This document shows, piece after piece, positions 8,293 through 17,942 of a stretch of 64,000 nucleotides of DNA. Where the stretch lies: assembly GCF_000425385.1 (NCBI RefSeq), contig NZ_AUDI01000009.1:1-64000 (forward strand). The letters run 5' to 3'. The DNA comes from Pseudoduganella violaceinigra DSM 15887. GTDB lineage: Bacteria; Pseudomonadota; Gammaproteobacteria; Burkholderiales; Burkholderiaceae_D. The position numbers and the translations under genes were made by a program. A model generated the notes under the pieces. The model was not told the DNA's origin. It worked only from the letters and a program-made list of their open reading frames with translations, and made no database searches. Numbering within the stretch: position 1 is the first letter of the stretch; each line of letters begins with the position of its first letter.

Positions 8293-8859
8293 ATGCTGCT
8301 GATGATCGACAACTACGACTCCTTCACCTACAACATCGTGCAGTATTTCGGCGAGCTGGGCGAAGACGTGCGCGTGTACCGCAACGACGAGATCACCATC
8401 GCCGAAATCGAGGCCTTGAATCCCGACCGCATCTGCATCTCGCCAGGTCCCAAAGATCCGGCGCAAGCGGGCATCTCGCTGGAAGTGCTGAAGCATTTCG
8501 CGGGCAAGAAACCCGTCCTGGGCGTCTGCCTGGGACACCAGGCCATCGGCGAAGCCTTTGGCGGCAAAGTGATCCGCGCCAAGCAAGTCATGCATGGCAA
8601 AACTTCTCTTATCGCGCATACGGGTGTGGGCGTGTTCCAGGGCTTACCCAGCCCGTTCACGGTGATCCGCTACCACTCTTTGGCAATCGAGCGATCCTCG
8701 CTGCCTTCCTGCCTGGAAGTGACAGCATGGACCGACGACGGCGAAATCATGGGCGTGCGGCACAAGGAGTACGACATCGAGGGTGTGCAGTTCCACCCCG
8801 AGTCCATCCTGTCCGAGCACGGCCACGCCTTGCTGAAGAATTTCCTCGACCGCAAATAA
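8293..8859 (+). CDS. trpG: Anthranilate synthase component II (glutamine amidotransferase)
   Basis: A 188-residue class I glutamine amidotransferase that supplies ammonia to TrpE. The catalytic triad is visible: Cys in [15 protein letters not shown], and His and Glu in [10 protein letters not shown]. The chosen start [14 protein letters not shown] is the family start; GGGAG at 8281-8285 serves as ribosome site and lies at the end of trpE. A longer in-frame extension upstream overlaps trpE and is not homologous to the family. This class may also supply PabB for folate synthesis. Confidence 0.96.
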   Translation: MLLMIDNYDSFTYNIVQYFGELGEDVRVYRNDEITIAEIEALNPDRICISPGPKDPAQAGISLEVLKHFAGKKPVLGVCLGHQAIGEAFGGKVIRAKQVMHGKTSLIAHTGVGVFQGLPSPFTVIRYHSLAIERSSLPSCLEVTAWTDDGEIMGVRHKEYDIEGVQFHPESILSEHGHALLKNFLDRK

Positions 8860-8873
8860 GAGAAGGAAGCATC

Positions 8874-9911
8874 ATGGCAATTACGCATCAAGAAGCACTG
8901 GTTCGCTGCATCGAGCACCGCGAAATCTTCCACGACGAGATGCTGCACCTGTTCCGCCAGATCATGTCCGGCGAAATGTCGCCCGTGATGGTGGCGGCGC
9001 TGACCATGGGCCTGCGCGTCAAGAAGGAAACCATCGGCGAGATCACCGCGGCGGCGCAGGTCATGCGCGAATTCTCGACCAAAGTCCCGATGGCCGATAC
9101 CCGCAACCTGGTCGACATCGTCGGCACCGGCGGCGACGGCGCCCATACCTTCAATATCTCTTCCGCTTCGATGTTTGTTGCCGCGGCAGCCGGCGCGCGC
9201 GTGGCCAAGCACGGCGGGCGTTCCGTGTCCTCGTCGTCCGGCAGCGCGGACCTGATCGAATCGCTGGGCGCGAATATCAATCTCAAGCCGGAGCAGATCG
9301 CCCAGTCGATCGCGCAGACCGGCATCGGCTTCATGTTCGCGCCGAACCACCACGCTGCGATGAAACATGTGGCGCCGGTGCGCCGCGAACTCGGCGTGCG
9401 TTCGATCTTCAATATTCTTGGGCCGCTGACCAATCCGGCCGGCGCGCCGAATATCCTGATGGGCGTATTCCATCCGGATCTGGTCGGTATCCAGGTGCGC
9501 GTGCTGCAGCGCCTGGGCGCGCAGCATGCGGTGGTGGTCTATGGCCGCGACAATATGGACGAAGTGTCGCTCGGCGCGGGCACCATGGTGGGTGAGCTGG
9601 TCAACGGAGAGGTCCGCGAATATGAAATCCATCCGGAAGACTTCGGCCTGTCCATGATCGCTTCGCGCAATCTCAAAGTAGCGAATGCGCAGGAATCGAA
9701 GGCGCGCGTCATGGAGGCATTGCACGGCGAGCCGGGGCCTGCTTCGGATATCGTGGCACTGAACGCCGGCACGGCGCTGTACGCGGCGGGCGTGGCGTCC
9801 TCCATCGAGGACGGACTGGCACGGGCACGCGACGCCGTGAAATCCGGCGCGGCCGTCGCCAAGCTGGAGCAGTTTGTGCGCGTCACCCAGGAACTGGGCC
9901 GGGAGGGTTAA
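8874..9911 (+). CDS. trpD: Anthranilate phosphoribosyltransferase
   Basis: A 345-residue enzyme that transfers phosphoribose from PRPP to anthranilate. The PRPP-binding motif [18 protein letters not shown] and the anthranilate-site segment [21 protein letters not shown] are intact. The start MAITHQEAL is preceded by GAAGGAAG; a longer in-frame start overlapping trpG is not supported. It is third in the trp operon. Confidence 0.97.
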   Translation: MAITHQEALVRCIEHREIFHDEMLHLFRQIMSGEMSPVMVAALTMGLRVKKETIGEITAAAQVMREFSTKVPMADTRNLVDIVGTGGDGAHTFNISSASMFVAAAAGARVAKHGGRSVSSSSGSADLIESLGANINLKPEQIAQSIAQTGIGFMFAPNHHAAMKHVAPVRRELGVRSIFNILGPLTNPAGAPNILMGVFHPDLVGIQVRVLQRLGAQHAVVVYGRDNMDEVSLGAGTMVGELVNGEVREYEIHPEDFGLSMIASRNLKVANAQESKARVMEALHGEPGPASDIVALNAGTALYAAGVASSIEDGLARARDAVKSGAAVAKLEQFVRVTQELGREG

Positions 9912-9914
9912 GCG

Positions 9915-10592
9915 ATGTTCGGCATTCATGACCTGACGCTGTTTGTGATTTCCGGTCTGCTGCTGAACATCATGCCGGGACCGGATTCGCTGCTGATCAT
10001 GGCACGCAGCGCCACGCAAGGCTGGCGCGCGGGCTGCGCGGCGGCGCTCGGGATCGGCGCGGGAACGATGGTGCATGTCGGCGCGGCGGCACTCGGCCTG
10101 TCCGCCGTGCTGGCGACATCCGCCACCGCCTTCACCGTGGTCAAATGGGTGGGCGCGGCGTATATCGTCTGGTGCGGCATCGCCATGCTGCGCGCGCGGC
10201 TGAACGCCGCTGAAACCGGCAATCAGCTGTATGACCCGCTGGGTCAGACATCGCACAACCGGTTCAATGCGCAGGCTGCACTTCCCTACCGCAAGATCTT
10301 CGCCCAAGGCTTCCTGACCAACGTCCTGAATCCGAAAGTCGCGCTGTTCTTCCTGGCCTTCGTGCCGCAGTTCATCGACGCCGGCGCCACAAACAAGCCC
10401 CTGGCCTTCCTGCTCCTCGGCTGCATTTTCAATTTCAACAGCATGCTGTGGTGTAACGGCCTTGCCATCTTCACCGCCTTTGCCAGCGCCAAGTTGAAAG
10501 TAAAACCGCTGCTTGCGCTGTGGCTGAACCGCGCGACCGGCGGCCTGTTCATCGCGCTCGGCGCGCGCCTGGCCCTGGCCGAACAACATTAA
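9915..10592 (+). CDS. LysE/RhtB family amino-acid exporter
   Basis: A 225-residue inner-membrane protein with about six hydrophobic helices. The family signature [20 protein letters not shown] is at residues 17-36, and [17 protein letters not shown] is in the middle. LysE/RhtB transporters export amino acids or related small metabolites. It lies between trpD and trpC with a 3-base gap before and 8 bases after, so it is part of the trp operon. That context suggests export of tryptophan, anthranilate or a related compound, but the substrate is inference. Confidence 0.88.
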   Translation: MFGIHDLTLFVISGLLLNIMPGPDSLLIMARSATQGWRAGCAAALGIGAGTMVHVGAAALGLSAVLATSATAFTVVKWVGAAYIVWCGIAMLRARLNAAETGNQLYDPLGQTSHNRFNAQAALPYRKIFAQGFLTNVLNPKVALFFLAFVPQFIDAGATNKPLAFLLLGCIFNFNSMLWCNGLAIFTAFASAKLKVKPLLALWLNRATGGLFIALGARLALAEQH

Positions 10593-10600
10593 GAGTCATC

Positions 10601-11401
10601 ATGTCCGACATCCTGAACAAAATCCTGGCCGTGAAGGCCGACGAAGTTGCGGCCGCCAAGAAGCACCGCAGCCTGCAATCGCTGCGCGACGAAGTGGAAG
10701 GCGATGTGGAACTGCGCGCCGGCCTGCGCGGCTTTGAAGCCAACCTGCGCCGGAAGATTGAGGCGGGCCACGCGGGCGTGATCGCGGAAGTGAAGAAGGC
10801 CTCGCCGTCCAAAGGCGTGCTGCGCCCGGACTTCCGCCCCGCCGATATCGCCGCGAGCTATGCCAATGCCGGCGCTGCCTGCCTGTCCGTGCTGACCGAT
10901 GTGAACTTCTTCCAGGGCGCCAACGCATACCTGCAACAGGCGCGCGCCGCATGCGAGATCCCGGTCCTGCGCAAGGACTTCATGGTCGACATGTACCAGA
11001 TCTATGAAGCGCGCGCGATGGGCGCCGACTGCATCCTGCTGATTGTGTCGGCGCTGGATCACGGCTTGATGGCGGAGATGGAAGCATGCGCCCACGAACT
11101 GGGCATGGATGTGCTGATCGAATCACATGACGGCGATGAGCTGGACGCCGCCCTGAAGCTGAAAAGCCGCCTGATCGGTATCAACAACCGCAACCTGCGC
11201 ACCTTCGAGGTCACGCTGGACACCACGCTCCAGCTGCTTTCGCGCATCCCGCCAGAGCGCATGGTGATCACCGAATCGGGCATCACGACCCCAGGCGACG
11301 TGCAACGCATGCGGGAAAACGCCGTGCACGCCTTCCTGGTGGGGGAAGCCTTCATGCGCGCGCCCGATCCGGGTGCCGAGCTGCGCAAGCTGTTCGATTA
11401 A
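10601..11401 (+). CDS. trpC: Indole-3-glycerol phosphate synthase
   Basis: A 266-residue TIM-barrel enzyme that closes the indole ring from carboxyphenylamino-deoxyribulose phosphate. Visible landmarks are [57 protein letters not shown] and ITESGI. The start MSDILNKIL is the family start; an upstream in-frame extension overlaps the exporter gene. It is the last gene of this trp cluster; trpF, trpB and trpA are not in the window. A 14-base perfect palindrome (11404-11417) follows the stop without a T run. Confidence 0.97.
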   Translation: MSDILNKILAVKADEVAAAKKHRSLQSLRDEVEGDVELRAGLRGFEANLRRKIEAGHAGVIAEVKKASPSKGVLRPDFRPADIAASYANAGAACLSVLTDVNFFQGANAYLQQARAACEIPVLRKDFMVDMYQIYEARAMGADCILLIVSALDHGLMAEMEACAHELGMDVLIESHDGDELDAALKLKSRLIGINNRNLRTFEVTLDTTLQLLSRIPPERMVITESGITTPGDVQRMRENAVHAFLVGEAFMRAPDPGAELRKLFD

Positions 11402-11435
11402 GTCCGCAGCGCTGCGGGTTCACGGCCCTGGCAGC

Positions 11436-12578
11436 TCAATGCCCTTTGGGCATGAAGACTGCAGCGACCACAGCGGCCAGAACCAGCAGCCCCAGCAGCT
11501 TCTTGATCGAGGGCAGCATCGCCCCGTGCGGCAGGCCGCCCAGTTCGCGCACCACGGCGGCGGCGGGCATGCCGCTTCCGGTGCTCACGCCCTTGTTTTT
11601 CAAGATTCCGGCGGCGCTGAAATACGTCCAGAGCAGCAGCAAAATGCCCAGGCCCGGCACTAGGGCCAGCGGCGCCCGCAAGGTGCGCAGCAAGCCGCCG
11701 CCCTGTGCCTGGCCGAGCTGGAAGACCGCAATCATCCCCAGCAAGCCCATAGCCGCCAGGGCCGCGAAGACGTACAGGGATTGGTAGTCGAGAGCCACGA
11801 GCGCGGACAGCGCAGCGCCGCCAAGCGCCGCCACCAAGGCCGAACGCTGGGCTTCGGCCGCCGTGAACAGCTCGTCATCGGCTTCGATGCCGGCATGCGC
11901 GGTGGGCGCCACCGGATTGGCGAAGGGCTGCGCCGGTCGCACGGGCGCCTTGGCGTTGGCCGCCGGGGGAACCGGGACCGCATCCGGTTTGCGCGGATCG
12001 GGAACCAGCGAAGCTTTGCAGCTGGCGCGCTGGCGCAAGGCTTCGATGTAGATTTCGCCCTGGGTACGCGTGAGGCCGCGCTTGACCATGGTACGACGGC
12101 GCGAATGCAGCAGCAGGATCATATGCGGCATGGGCTGATTCATCAGCTCCGCCAGTTTCGGCGCCGCGACGTCCACCTGCACGCCATCCAATGGGCCCTC
12201 CAGCACGACCTGGAAAGTCTGCGGACGGTGCACCGTCCGCCTTTGTTCATCCACCACCGTCATGCCAAGATCGCTGGCAATACGCAGCAAGTGAGGAATC
12301 ACTTCGTCATGGCGGCGCGCAATCGCCACACTGCCAAAGCCGCCCTTGAAGTTATCGCCAAACGGCCCGTCCGCCCAAGGACACTGCGCCTTCGCGGCAT
12401 CGGCCGGGCCGTAGCTGCTCAGACAGGGGAAGAGTTTCAGGATCGCTTCCCGGAAACTCTTCAGTTGCTGGGAAGGGGCCATGCTGACCGTATGGCCGGC
12501 GATCTCTTCCAGGAAAGGGAAAACTTCCGCATCGTTCACGGGAACTTCGCGCGCGACGAGCTGCAGTAAATATGCCAT
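11436..12578 (-). CDS. Membrane protein of unknown function
   Basis: A 380-residue protein I do not recognise. The N-terminal 210 residues look soluble (start MAYLLQLVAREVPVNDAEVFPFLEEIAG). A proline/alanine-rich linker covers about 210-235, then come four to five hydrophobic helices including YVFAALAAMGLLGMIAVF, LALVPGLGILLLLWTYF and the extreme C-terminal LLGLLVLAAVVAAVFMP. No catalytic motif is evident. It is convergent with trpC, and no strong ribosome site precedes the ATG. Confidence 0.75.
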   Translation of the reverse strand: MAYLLQLVAREVPVNDAEVFPFLEEIAGHTVSMAPSQQLKSFREAILKLFPCLSSYGPADAAKAQCPWADGPFGDNFKGGFGSVAIARRHDEVIPHLLRIASDLGMTVVDEQRRTVHRPQTFQVVLEGPLDGVQVDVAAPKLAELMNQPMPHMILLLHSRRRTMVKRGLTRTQGEIYIEALRQRASCKASLVPDPRKPDAVPVPPAANAKAPVRPAQPFANPVAPTAHAGIEADDELFTAAEAQRSALVAALGGAALSALVALDYQSLYVFAALAAMGLLGMIAVFQLGQAQGGGLLRTLRAPLALVPGLGILLLLWTYFSAAGILKNKGVSTGSGMPAAAVVRELGGLPHGAMLPSIKKLLGLLVLAAVVAAVFMPKGH

Positions 12579-12857
12579 ACGTTCAAAAGCCTAGCCAAAT
12601 GTCTATGATAGATTACCCTATGGCAAAACAGAAGCGAGTTGCTGCGTGAAAACGACAGTTCCGCAAGGTCCAGGCAGCCGCCCAGTGTTCTGGCGTAAAA
12701 ATATTGAGGAAATTGCAATGAAATTGCAGTCACCTGACCGCAGGGTCGAACTGGCGCAGCAACGCAGCGGGAAGACAGCAGGCCTCAAGCCGGTCGTGGC
12801 ACGGGCGCCAAGGAGGCGCTGCCGCGCATCCAGGACCGGCTTGCGGCAAAGCGCTGA
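12579..12857. other. Intergenic stretch without a supported gene
   Basis: This interval separates the unknown membrane protein from the M61 peptidase. A plus-strand frame starting at 12718 runs into the peptidase gene in antisense and has no coding character. Another plus-strand frame ends plausibly (AKEALPRIQDRLAAKR before a stop at about 12858) but has no start codon and is closed upstream by a stop. It may be the tail of a decayed gene; nothing more can be said. Confidence 0.4.
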
Positions 12858-14645
12858 TCAGGCGGTCGGCCTGCGCAGCGCGCCCTTCTGCTGCTCGACG
12901 GCGATCGTAATGCCCGGCACGCGCTCGCCCTGCAGGGTGACGTCGAAGGCCATCAGCTCATCGCGGCGGAAGGCGTGCACCTGCACGGTATCGCCCACCT
13001 TATAGCGCGCCAGCAGGCCGTCCACATTGGCCGGATTACCGCTCACGCGCAGGCCGTCGATCGCCACCAGCAGGTCGTTGGCCGACAAGCCGGCTTTCTG
13101 CGCGGCGCCGCCGTCATGCACGGCGCTCAGCTTGCAGTCGGCGCCTTCGCGGCCGAGATTGACATCCATGCTTGGCTTGGACGCTTTGCGTTCGTCCTTG
13201 TAGCCGACGCCGAACTGCGGCAGCAGCTTGGCCAGCGGCACGTCGTCTGTGCCGTTGATGTATTTGTCGAAGAAGGTCTTGAGCTTGAAGCCGGCCACGC
13301 TATCGAATAAAGCTTCCACTTCCTCCGGCGTCACGCCGCGCGGCTTGCCGTTATAGAAGTCGCGGCCATATTTTTGCCACAGGGCGCGCATGATGTCGTC
13401 CAGCGAGCGCTTGCCCTCGGTCTTGGCGCGGATGGTGAGGTCGAGCCCCAGGCCAACCAGCGAGCCTTTGGCGTAATAGCTGACGATGGCGTTCGGCGAA
13501 TTCTCGTCCTGGCGATAGTACTTGCCCCAGGCGTCGAAACTGGAATCGGCCACGCTTTGCTTGGTGCGGCCGCTGCCGCGCAATACGGCGCCGACCGTCT
13601 TGCCCAGCATTTTGAAGTAGCCTTCCTCCGACAGCAGCCCGGCGCGCACCAGCAGCAGATCGTCGTAATAGCTGGTGAAGCCTTCGAACAGCCATAGCAG
13701 CGGCGTGTAGTTCTCCACCTGGTAATCGTACGGCGCGAACACCGCCGGCTTGATGCGCTTCACGTTCCAGGTATGGAAATATTCGTGGCTGCACAAGCCG
13801 AGGAACTTCATATAGCCCTCGCTCGGCTCCTTGCCTTTTTGCGCCGTGGTCGGCAGGTCGGCGCGGGAGCAGAACAGCGCCGTGGAGGCGCGATGCTCCA
13901 GGCCGCCGTAGCCGTCGCCCACCACCATCGTCATGAAGACGTAGCGCTCCATCGGGGCTTTTTTCGTGCGCGGCTCGAAGAAGGCGATCTGCGTTTCGCA
14001 AATCTGCTTAAGGTCGGCGCATACGCGGGCGATATCGAGATTGGGCACGCGGCCGGTGAATACCACATCGTGCTGCACACCGAGCGCCTTGAAGCTGGCC
14101 ATCTCGAACGTCCCCATTTCCACCGGGCTGTCGATCAGCTCGTCGTAATCCTGCGCGATATAGGTGCCGAAGCCGTAGCGCCGGGCTTTCAGTTCCTTCA
14201 AGGCAGTGGCGACGCGCCACTTGGTGGCCGCCGCGTGCGCCGGGCGCTGGATATCGACCACGTGCGGCTCGTCCTCCTGGCCAAGCGCGCGCAGGAAGAC
14301 GCTGGTGCCGTTGAAGAAGCCGTGGGTCTGGTCCAGGTGGGCGGCACGCACGGACAGGTCCCAGGCATACACGTCGTAATGCACCGTGAGCTTGCCCTTG
14401 CAGGGCGCGGCTTGCCAGGAGTGTTTGTCCAGCTTCGCCAGTTCAACCGCCTGGCCATTGGCCTCGGCGCGGATCTGGACGATGTTGCGCGAGAATTCGC
14501 GGATCATGTAACTGCCCGGAATCCAGGCCGGCAGCATTAGCACCTGGCCTTCCGGTGCGGGCGCCTCGATGGTCATGCTGACCTGGAACATGTGGGCCGC
14601 GAGGTCTTTGGCGGTGATGGTATAGCTGATTTTTTTGTTTTTCAT
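12858..14645 (-). CDS. M61 family metallopeptidase with C-terminal PDZ domain
   Basis: A 595-residue gluzincin peptidase of the M61 (glycyl aminopeptidase) family. The zinc motif HEYFH is at residues 287-291, within CSHEYFHTWNVKRIKP, and the third ligand lies in the following WLFEGFTSYY segment. The last 110 residues form a PDZ domain (VHDGGAAQKAGLSANDLLVAIDG). No signal peptide is visible, so it is probably cytosolic. Its ATG overlaps the stop of the upstream nucleotidyltransferase (ATGA), so the two are translationally coupled. It is the last gene of a minus-strand run starting with the molybdenum hydroxylase. Confidence 0.93.
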   Translation of the reverse strand: MKNKKISYTITAKDLAAHMFQVSMTIEAPAPEGQVLMLPAWIPGSYMIREFSRNIVQIRAEANGQAVELAKLDKHSWQAAPCKGKLTVHYDVYAWDLSVRAAHLDQTHGFFNGTSVFLRALGQEDEPHVVDIQRPAHAAATKWRVATALKELKARRYGFGTYIAQDYDELIDSPVEMGTFEMASFKALGVQHDVVFTGRVPNLDIARVCADLKQICETQIAFFEPRTKKAPMERYVFMTMVVGDGYGGLEHRASTALFCSRADLPTTAQKGKEPSEGYMKFLGLCSHEYFHTWNVKRIKPAVFAPYDYQVENYTPLLWLFEGFTSYYDDLLLVRAGLLSEEGYFKMLGKTVGAVLRGSGRTKQSVADSSFDAWGKYYRQDENSPNAIVSYYAKGSLVGLGLDLTIRAKTEGKRSLDDIMRALWQKYGRDFYNGKPRGVTPEEVEALFDSVAGFKLKTFFDKYINGTDDVPLAKLLPQFGVGYKDERKASKPSMDVNLGREGADCKLSAVHDGGAAQKAGLSANDLLVAIDGLRVSGNPANVDGLLARYKVGDTVQVHAFRRDELMAFDVTLQGERVPGITIAVEQQKGALRRPTA

Positions 14646-15244
14646 TGAATGTCGGACGGTGTGTCGATGTCCAGCAGGATGCCGGCATCGTCCACCGCCA
14701 ATTCGTTAACCGGATTATTGTTCAGGATGCTGCGGGCGCCTTGGTCCCCCGTCAGCGCCAGCAGGGCAGGCAGGTGGGCGCGGCCGAAGGCGACCGGGTT
14801 GCCGCGCCGCCCATCGTGCATCGGTGCGGCGATTGACGCCTCCGCACCCTGCGCCACAGCCTGCACCAGGGCAGCCATTGTTGCCGCGCGCACGAATGGC
14901 ATGTCCGCCAGGGCGATCAGCCAGCCGCTGGCATCCTGCGCCCGCCGCACGCCGCACGCGAGCGATGCTGCCATGCCGCTGCCGGCATCGGCGCAGACAA
15001 GGACTTCGCAGCCGAGATCGCGCAGCAGGTGCGCCGTCGCTTCGTCGTCCGGCCGCACCACGGCAACCACGCGCGGCACGGCGGCCAGCAAGGCGCGGGC
15101 GCTGGCTGCGGCAACCCGCTCGCCGCCAGGCAGCTCTTGCAACAGCTTGCTGCGTGCACCACTCGGATCGAAACGGCTGCCCCGTCCGGCCGCCAGCAAG
15201 ATGCCGGCAAAGCCGGCCGGCGAGCCGGGAATCGGAGCAGCCAC
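14642..15244 (-). CDS. MobA-like molybdenum cofactor nucleotidyltransferase
   Basis: A roughly 200-residue NTP-transferase domain with the signature GILLAAGRGSRFDPSG and KLLQELPGG near the N-terminus, ADMPFV in the middle and RRGNPVAFGRAHL. This matches MocA/MobA-like cytidylyl- or guanylyltransferases that add a nucleotide to molybdopterin. The GTG at 15244 is the best start: it falls just after the stop of the hydroxylase large subunit. A longer open frame upstream overlaps that gene and is not homologous. Position beside a molybdenum hydroxylase supports a role in making its cytosine-type cofactor. The exact start is uncertain. Confidence 0.85.
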   Translation of the reverse strand: MAAPIPGSPAGFAGILLAAGRGSRFDPSGARSKLLQELPGGERVAAASARALLAAVPRVVAVVRPDDEATAHLLRDLGCEVLVCADAGSGMAASLACGVRRAQDASGWLIALADMPFVRAATMAALVQAVAQGAEASIAAPMHDGRRGNPVAFGRAHLPALLALTGDQGARSILNNNPVNELAVDDAGILLDIDTPSDIQ

Positions 15245-15258
15245 GCGCGGCGCCTGCC

Positions 15259-17463
15259 TTATGCCTTGGCCAGGTCGAACGGCAGCTTGCGCACGCGCTT
15301 GCCGGTCAGTTTGAACACAGCGTTGGCCAGTGCCGGCGCCAGCGGCGGCAGGCCCGGCTCGCCCATGCCCGTCGGATTGTCGGTCGAGGCAACGGTGAAG
15401 ACTTCCACCACCGGCATATCCGTCATGCGCGCCACCGTGTAGTCGCTGAAATTCGACTGCTCGACCATCCCATCCTTCAAGGTGATCGCAGCGCCGGGCA
15501 GCGTGGTCCCGAGCCCCATCAGCGCCGCGCCCTGCACCTGCGCCTCGATCGTCATCGGGTTGACCGGCAGGTTGCAGTGCACGCCTGCGGTGACCTTGTG
15601 CACCTTGGGCTGGCCGTTCTTCATCGATGCCACCACCACATACGCCACGGATGTTTCGAACGATTCGTGCAGGGCCACGCCCCAGGCCTGGCCCTTGGGC
15701 AGCTTGGTCTTTCCATAACCGGACTTTTCGACCGCCAGGTTCAGCGCTGCGAGCTGGCGCACATGCTTGGGATCGATCATCTTGCGGCGGTACTCCACCG
15801 GATCCATTTTGGCCACGTGGGCTGCTTCGTCGATCAGCGTCTCCATCACGAAGGCGGTGTGGGTCGAACCGACCGAGCGCCACCAAAGCACCGGCACATT
15901 CGCCTTCACGTTATGCACGCTCAGGTTCATCGGCACGGAATACGGCTCGCCCATGCCCTCCACCATCGTCGCATCGACGCCGTCCTTGACCATCATCGGT
16001 TCGAACGGCGTGCCCGTGATGATCGACTGGCCGACGATCACATGGTTCCAGCCGATCATATTGCCCTTGGCGTCAAAGCCGATATCGGCCTGGTGCACGT
16101 GGGACGGACGATAATAGCCGCCCTTGATGTCGTCCTCGCGGCTCCAGATCAGCTTGACCGGGCCCTTGCCCCATGCCTTGGCCACATTGACCGCTTCCAC
16201 GATATAGTCGGAAGTCGGCACGGCGCGGCGGCCGAAGCCCCCGCCGGCCATCATGGTATTCAGCGTGACCTTGTCCGGCGTCAGCCCGGCCGCCTTGGCT
16301 GCTGCCACCGCGTCCAGCGTCTGGAACTGGCTGCCGGCCCAGATGGTGCAGGAATCGCCCTTCAAGTCCACCACGCAGTTCAGCGGCTCCATCGGCGCAT
16401 GCGCCAGATAGGGGAATTCGTATGTGGCGCTGATTTTCTTCGGCGCCTTGGCGATGGCGGCAATATCAGCCTTCTTCACCGGCGTGCCGGCTTTTTTCGC
16501 CAGCGCCTTGTACTCGGCCAGCTGCTGCTTGCTGCTGACCTTTTCCAATCCAGCCGTATCCCATTCGACCAGCAGCGCGTCGCGGCCCTGCTTGGCCGGC
16601 CAGTAGCCGTTCGCCACGACCGCCAGGCCGCTGCCGCCGCGGTCGGTATCGACCTTGATGACGTCGAGCACGCCCGGTATGGCCTTGGCTTTGGAGGCGT
16701 CGAATGTCCTCACCTTGCCGCCGAAGACCGGCGCCCGCGCCACCAGCGCCACCTTGGCGCCTTCGGGCTTGAAGTCCATGCCGAATTGCTGCATGCCGGT
16801 GGCCTTGGCGCGCGCATCGAGGCGCGGCGTCGGCTTGCCGATAATGGTGAAGTCCTTCTGGTCCTTCAGTCTGACTTCCTGCGGCACCGGCTGTTTCATT
16901 GCCGCGTCGGCCATGGCGCCGAAGGTTGCGCTCTGGCCGGAGGGGCCGTACAGCATGCCTTTCGAGGCGCGCACCTGCGCCGCCGGCACCTTCCATTGCT
17001 CGGCCGCCGCGGCGACCAGCATGGCGCGCGCGCGGGCGCCGATTTCCCGGTGCTGCCGCCAGGAGTGCTTGACGGCGCTGGAGCCGCCCGTCATCTGGAT
17101 GCCGAAATTGGGATCCTTGTACGGATCGCCCGCCGGCGCCAGCGCGGAACGCACCTGCGACCAGTCGGCATCGAGCTCCTCGGCGATCAGCATCGGCAAT
17201 GCGGTATGCACGCCCTGGCCGAATTCGAGGCGGTTGACCTGGATGGTGACGGTATTGTCCGGTGCGATATGCAGGAAGGCGTTGGGCGCCACCGGCGGCT
17301 TGGCAGGGGCGTCGGCGGCAAGCGCACGGGCAAAGCGCCCGCCGCCGCCGGCCAGATAAAAGCCGAGAATCAGGCCGCTGCCAGCCTTGAGGAAGGTACG
17401 GCGCGATACTTCAGCATTACCTGCGCCGTCCGCTTGAGCTGCCATGAACCATTCTTTGCGCAT
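15259..17463 (-). CDS. Molybdenum hydroxylase, molybdopterin-binding subunit (isoquinoline 1-oxidoreductase type)
   Basis: A 734-residue large subunit of the xanthine dehydrogenase/aldehyde oxidase superfamily, closest in layout to IorB-like proteins. It begins with a twin-arginine signal (SRRTFLK at 20-26 followed by a hydrophobic stretch), so the folded complex is likely exported. Landmarks include FGQGVHTALPMLIAEEL, GGGFGRRAVPTSDYIVEAV and the C-terminal GMGEPGLPPLAPALANAV carrying the catalytic glutamate. It pairs with the [2Fe-2S] subunit encoded just upstream. The substrate is unknown; N-heterocycles or aldehydes are usual. Confidence 0.92.
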   Translation of the reverse strand: MRKEWFMAAQADGAGNAEVSRRTFLKAGSGLILGFYLAGGGGRFARALAADAPAKPPVAPNAFLHIAPDNTVTIQVNRLEFGQGVHTALPMLIAEELDADWSQVRSALAPAGDPYKDPNFGIQMTGGSSAVKHSWRQHREIGARARAMLVAAAAEQWKVPAAQVRASKGMLYGPSGQSATFGAMADAAMKQPVPQEVRLKDQKDFTIIGKPTPRLDARAKATGMQQFGMDFKPEGAKVALVARAPVFGGKVRTFDASKAKAIPGVLDVIKVDTDRGGSGLAVVANGYWPAKQGRDALLVEWDTAGLEKVSSKQQLAEYKALAKKAGTPVKKADIAAIAKAPKKISATYEFPYLAHAPMEPLNCVVDLKGDSCTIWAGSQFQTLDAVAAAKAAGLTPDKVTLNTMMAGGGFGRRAVPTSDYIVEAVNVAKAWGKGPVKLIWSREDDIKGGYYRPSHVHQADIGFDAKGNMIGWNHVIVGQSIITGTPFEPMMVKDGVDATMVEGMGEPYSVPMNLSVHNVKANVPVLWWRSVGSTHTAFVMETLIDEAAHVAKMDPVEYRRKMIDPKHVRQLAALNLAVEKSGYGKTKLPKGQAWGVALHESFETSVAYVVVASMKNGQPKVHKVTAGVHCNLPVNPMTIEAQVQGAALMGLGTTLPGAAITLKDGMVEQSNFSDYTVARMTDMPVVEVFTVASTDNPTGMGEPGLPPLAPALANAVFKLTGKRVRKLPFDLAKA

Positions 17464-17474
17464 GGCGGGCTCCC

Positions 17475-17933
17475 TTAAGCGATGGATTTGGCGGCGTCTT
17501 TGATGGCCGCGCGGATCCGTTGATAGGTGCCGCAGCGGCAGATATTGCCCGACATCGCGTTATCGATATCGGTGTCGCTGGGCGACTTGTTCGTGCGCAG
17601 CAGGGCTGTCGCACTCATCACCTGCCCGCTCTGGCAGTAGCCGCATTGCGGCACATCGTGCTTGACCCACGCATCCTGCACCGCCTTGCCCACCTTGTCG
17701 GCGGACATGGCTTCAATCGTGCTGATCTTCTGTCCCACTGCGGCGGAAATCGGCGTCACGCAGGAGCGGATCGCCTGCCCTTCCAGATGCACGGTGCACG
17801 CACCGCACATCGCCATGCCGCAGCCAAATTTGGTGCCGGTCATATTGAGGTTGTCTCGCAGCGCCCACAAGATCGGGGTGGAGGGATCGGCGTCGACTTG
17901 CACGTCGCGCCCGTTGATATTCAATGTGACCAT
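17475..17933 (-). CDS. Molybdenum hydroxylase, [2Fe-2S] subunit
   Basis: A 152-residue electron-transfer subunit with two [2Fe-2S] clusters. The plant-ferredoxin-type cysteines are in [17 protein letters not shown] plus the following SC, and the helical-domain cysteines in CGYCQSGQ and [15 protein letters not shown]. It lacks its own export signal, so it would travel with the Tat-signal-bearing large subunit encoded 11 bases downstream. It follows dsbC at 9 bases, making an operon likely. Confidence 0.94.
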   Translation of the reverse strand: MVTLNINGRDVQVDADPSTPILWALRDNLNMTGTKFGCGMAMCGACTVHLEGQAIRSCVTPISAAVGQKISTIEAMSADKVGKAVQDAWVKHDVPQCGYCQSGQVMSATALLRTNKSPSDTDIDNAMSGNICRCGTYQRIRAAIKDAAKSIA

Positions 17934-17942
17934 TCGAGCTCC

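Noticed and set aside
12718..13005. Plus-strand gene after the unknown membrane protein
   Set aside because: Most of it overlaps the M61 peptidase in antisense, it has biased composition and no family resemblance.
14824..17478. A very long open frame on the plus strand (over 800 codons)
   Set aside because: It is the antisense shadow of the GC-rich molybdenum hydroxylase genes, with Arg/His-rich composition and no recognisable domain. The same holds for long opposite-strand frames over the M13 peptidase, the TonB receptor and the GGDEF-EAL gene.
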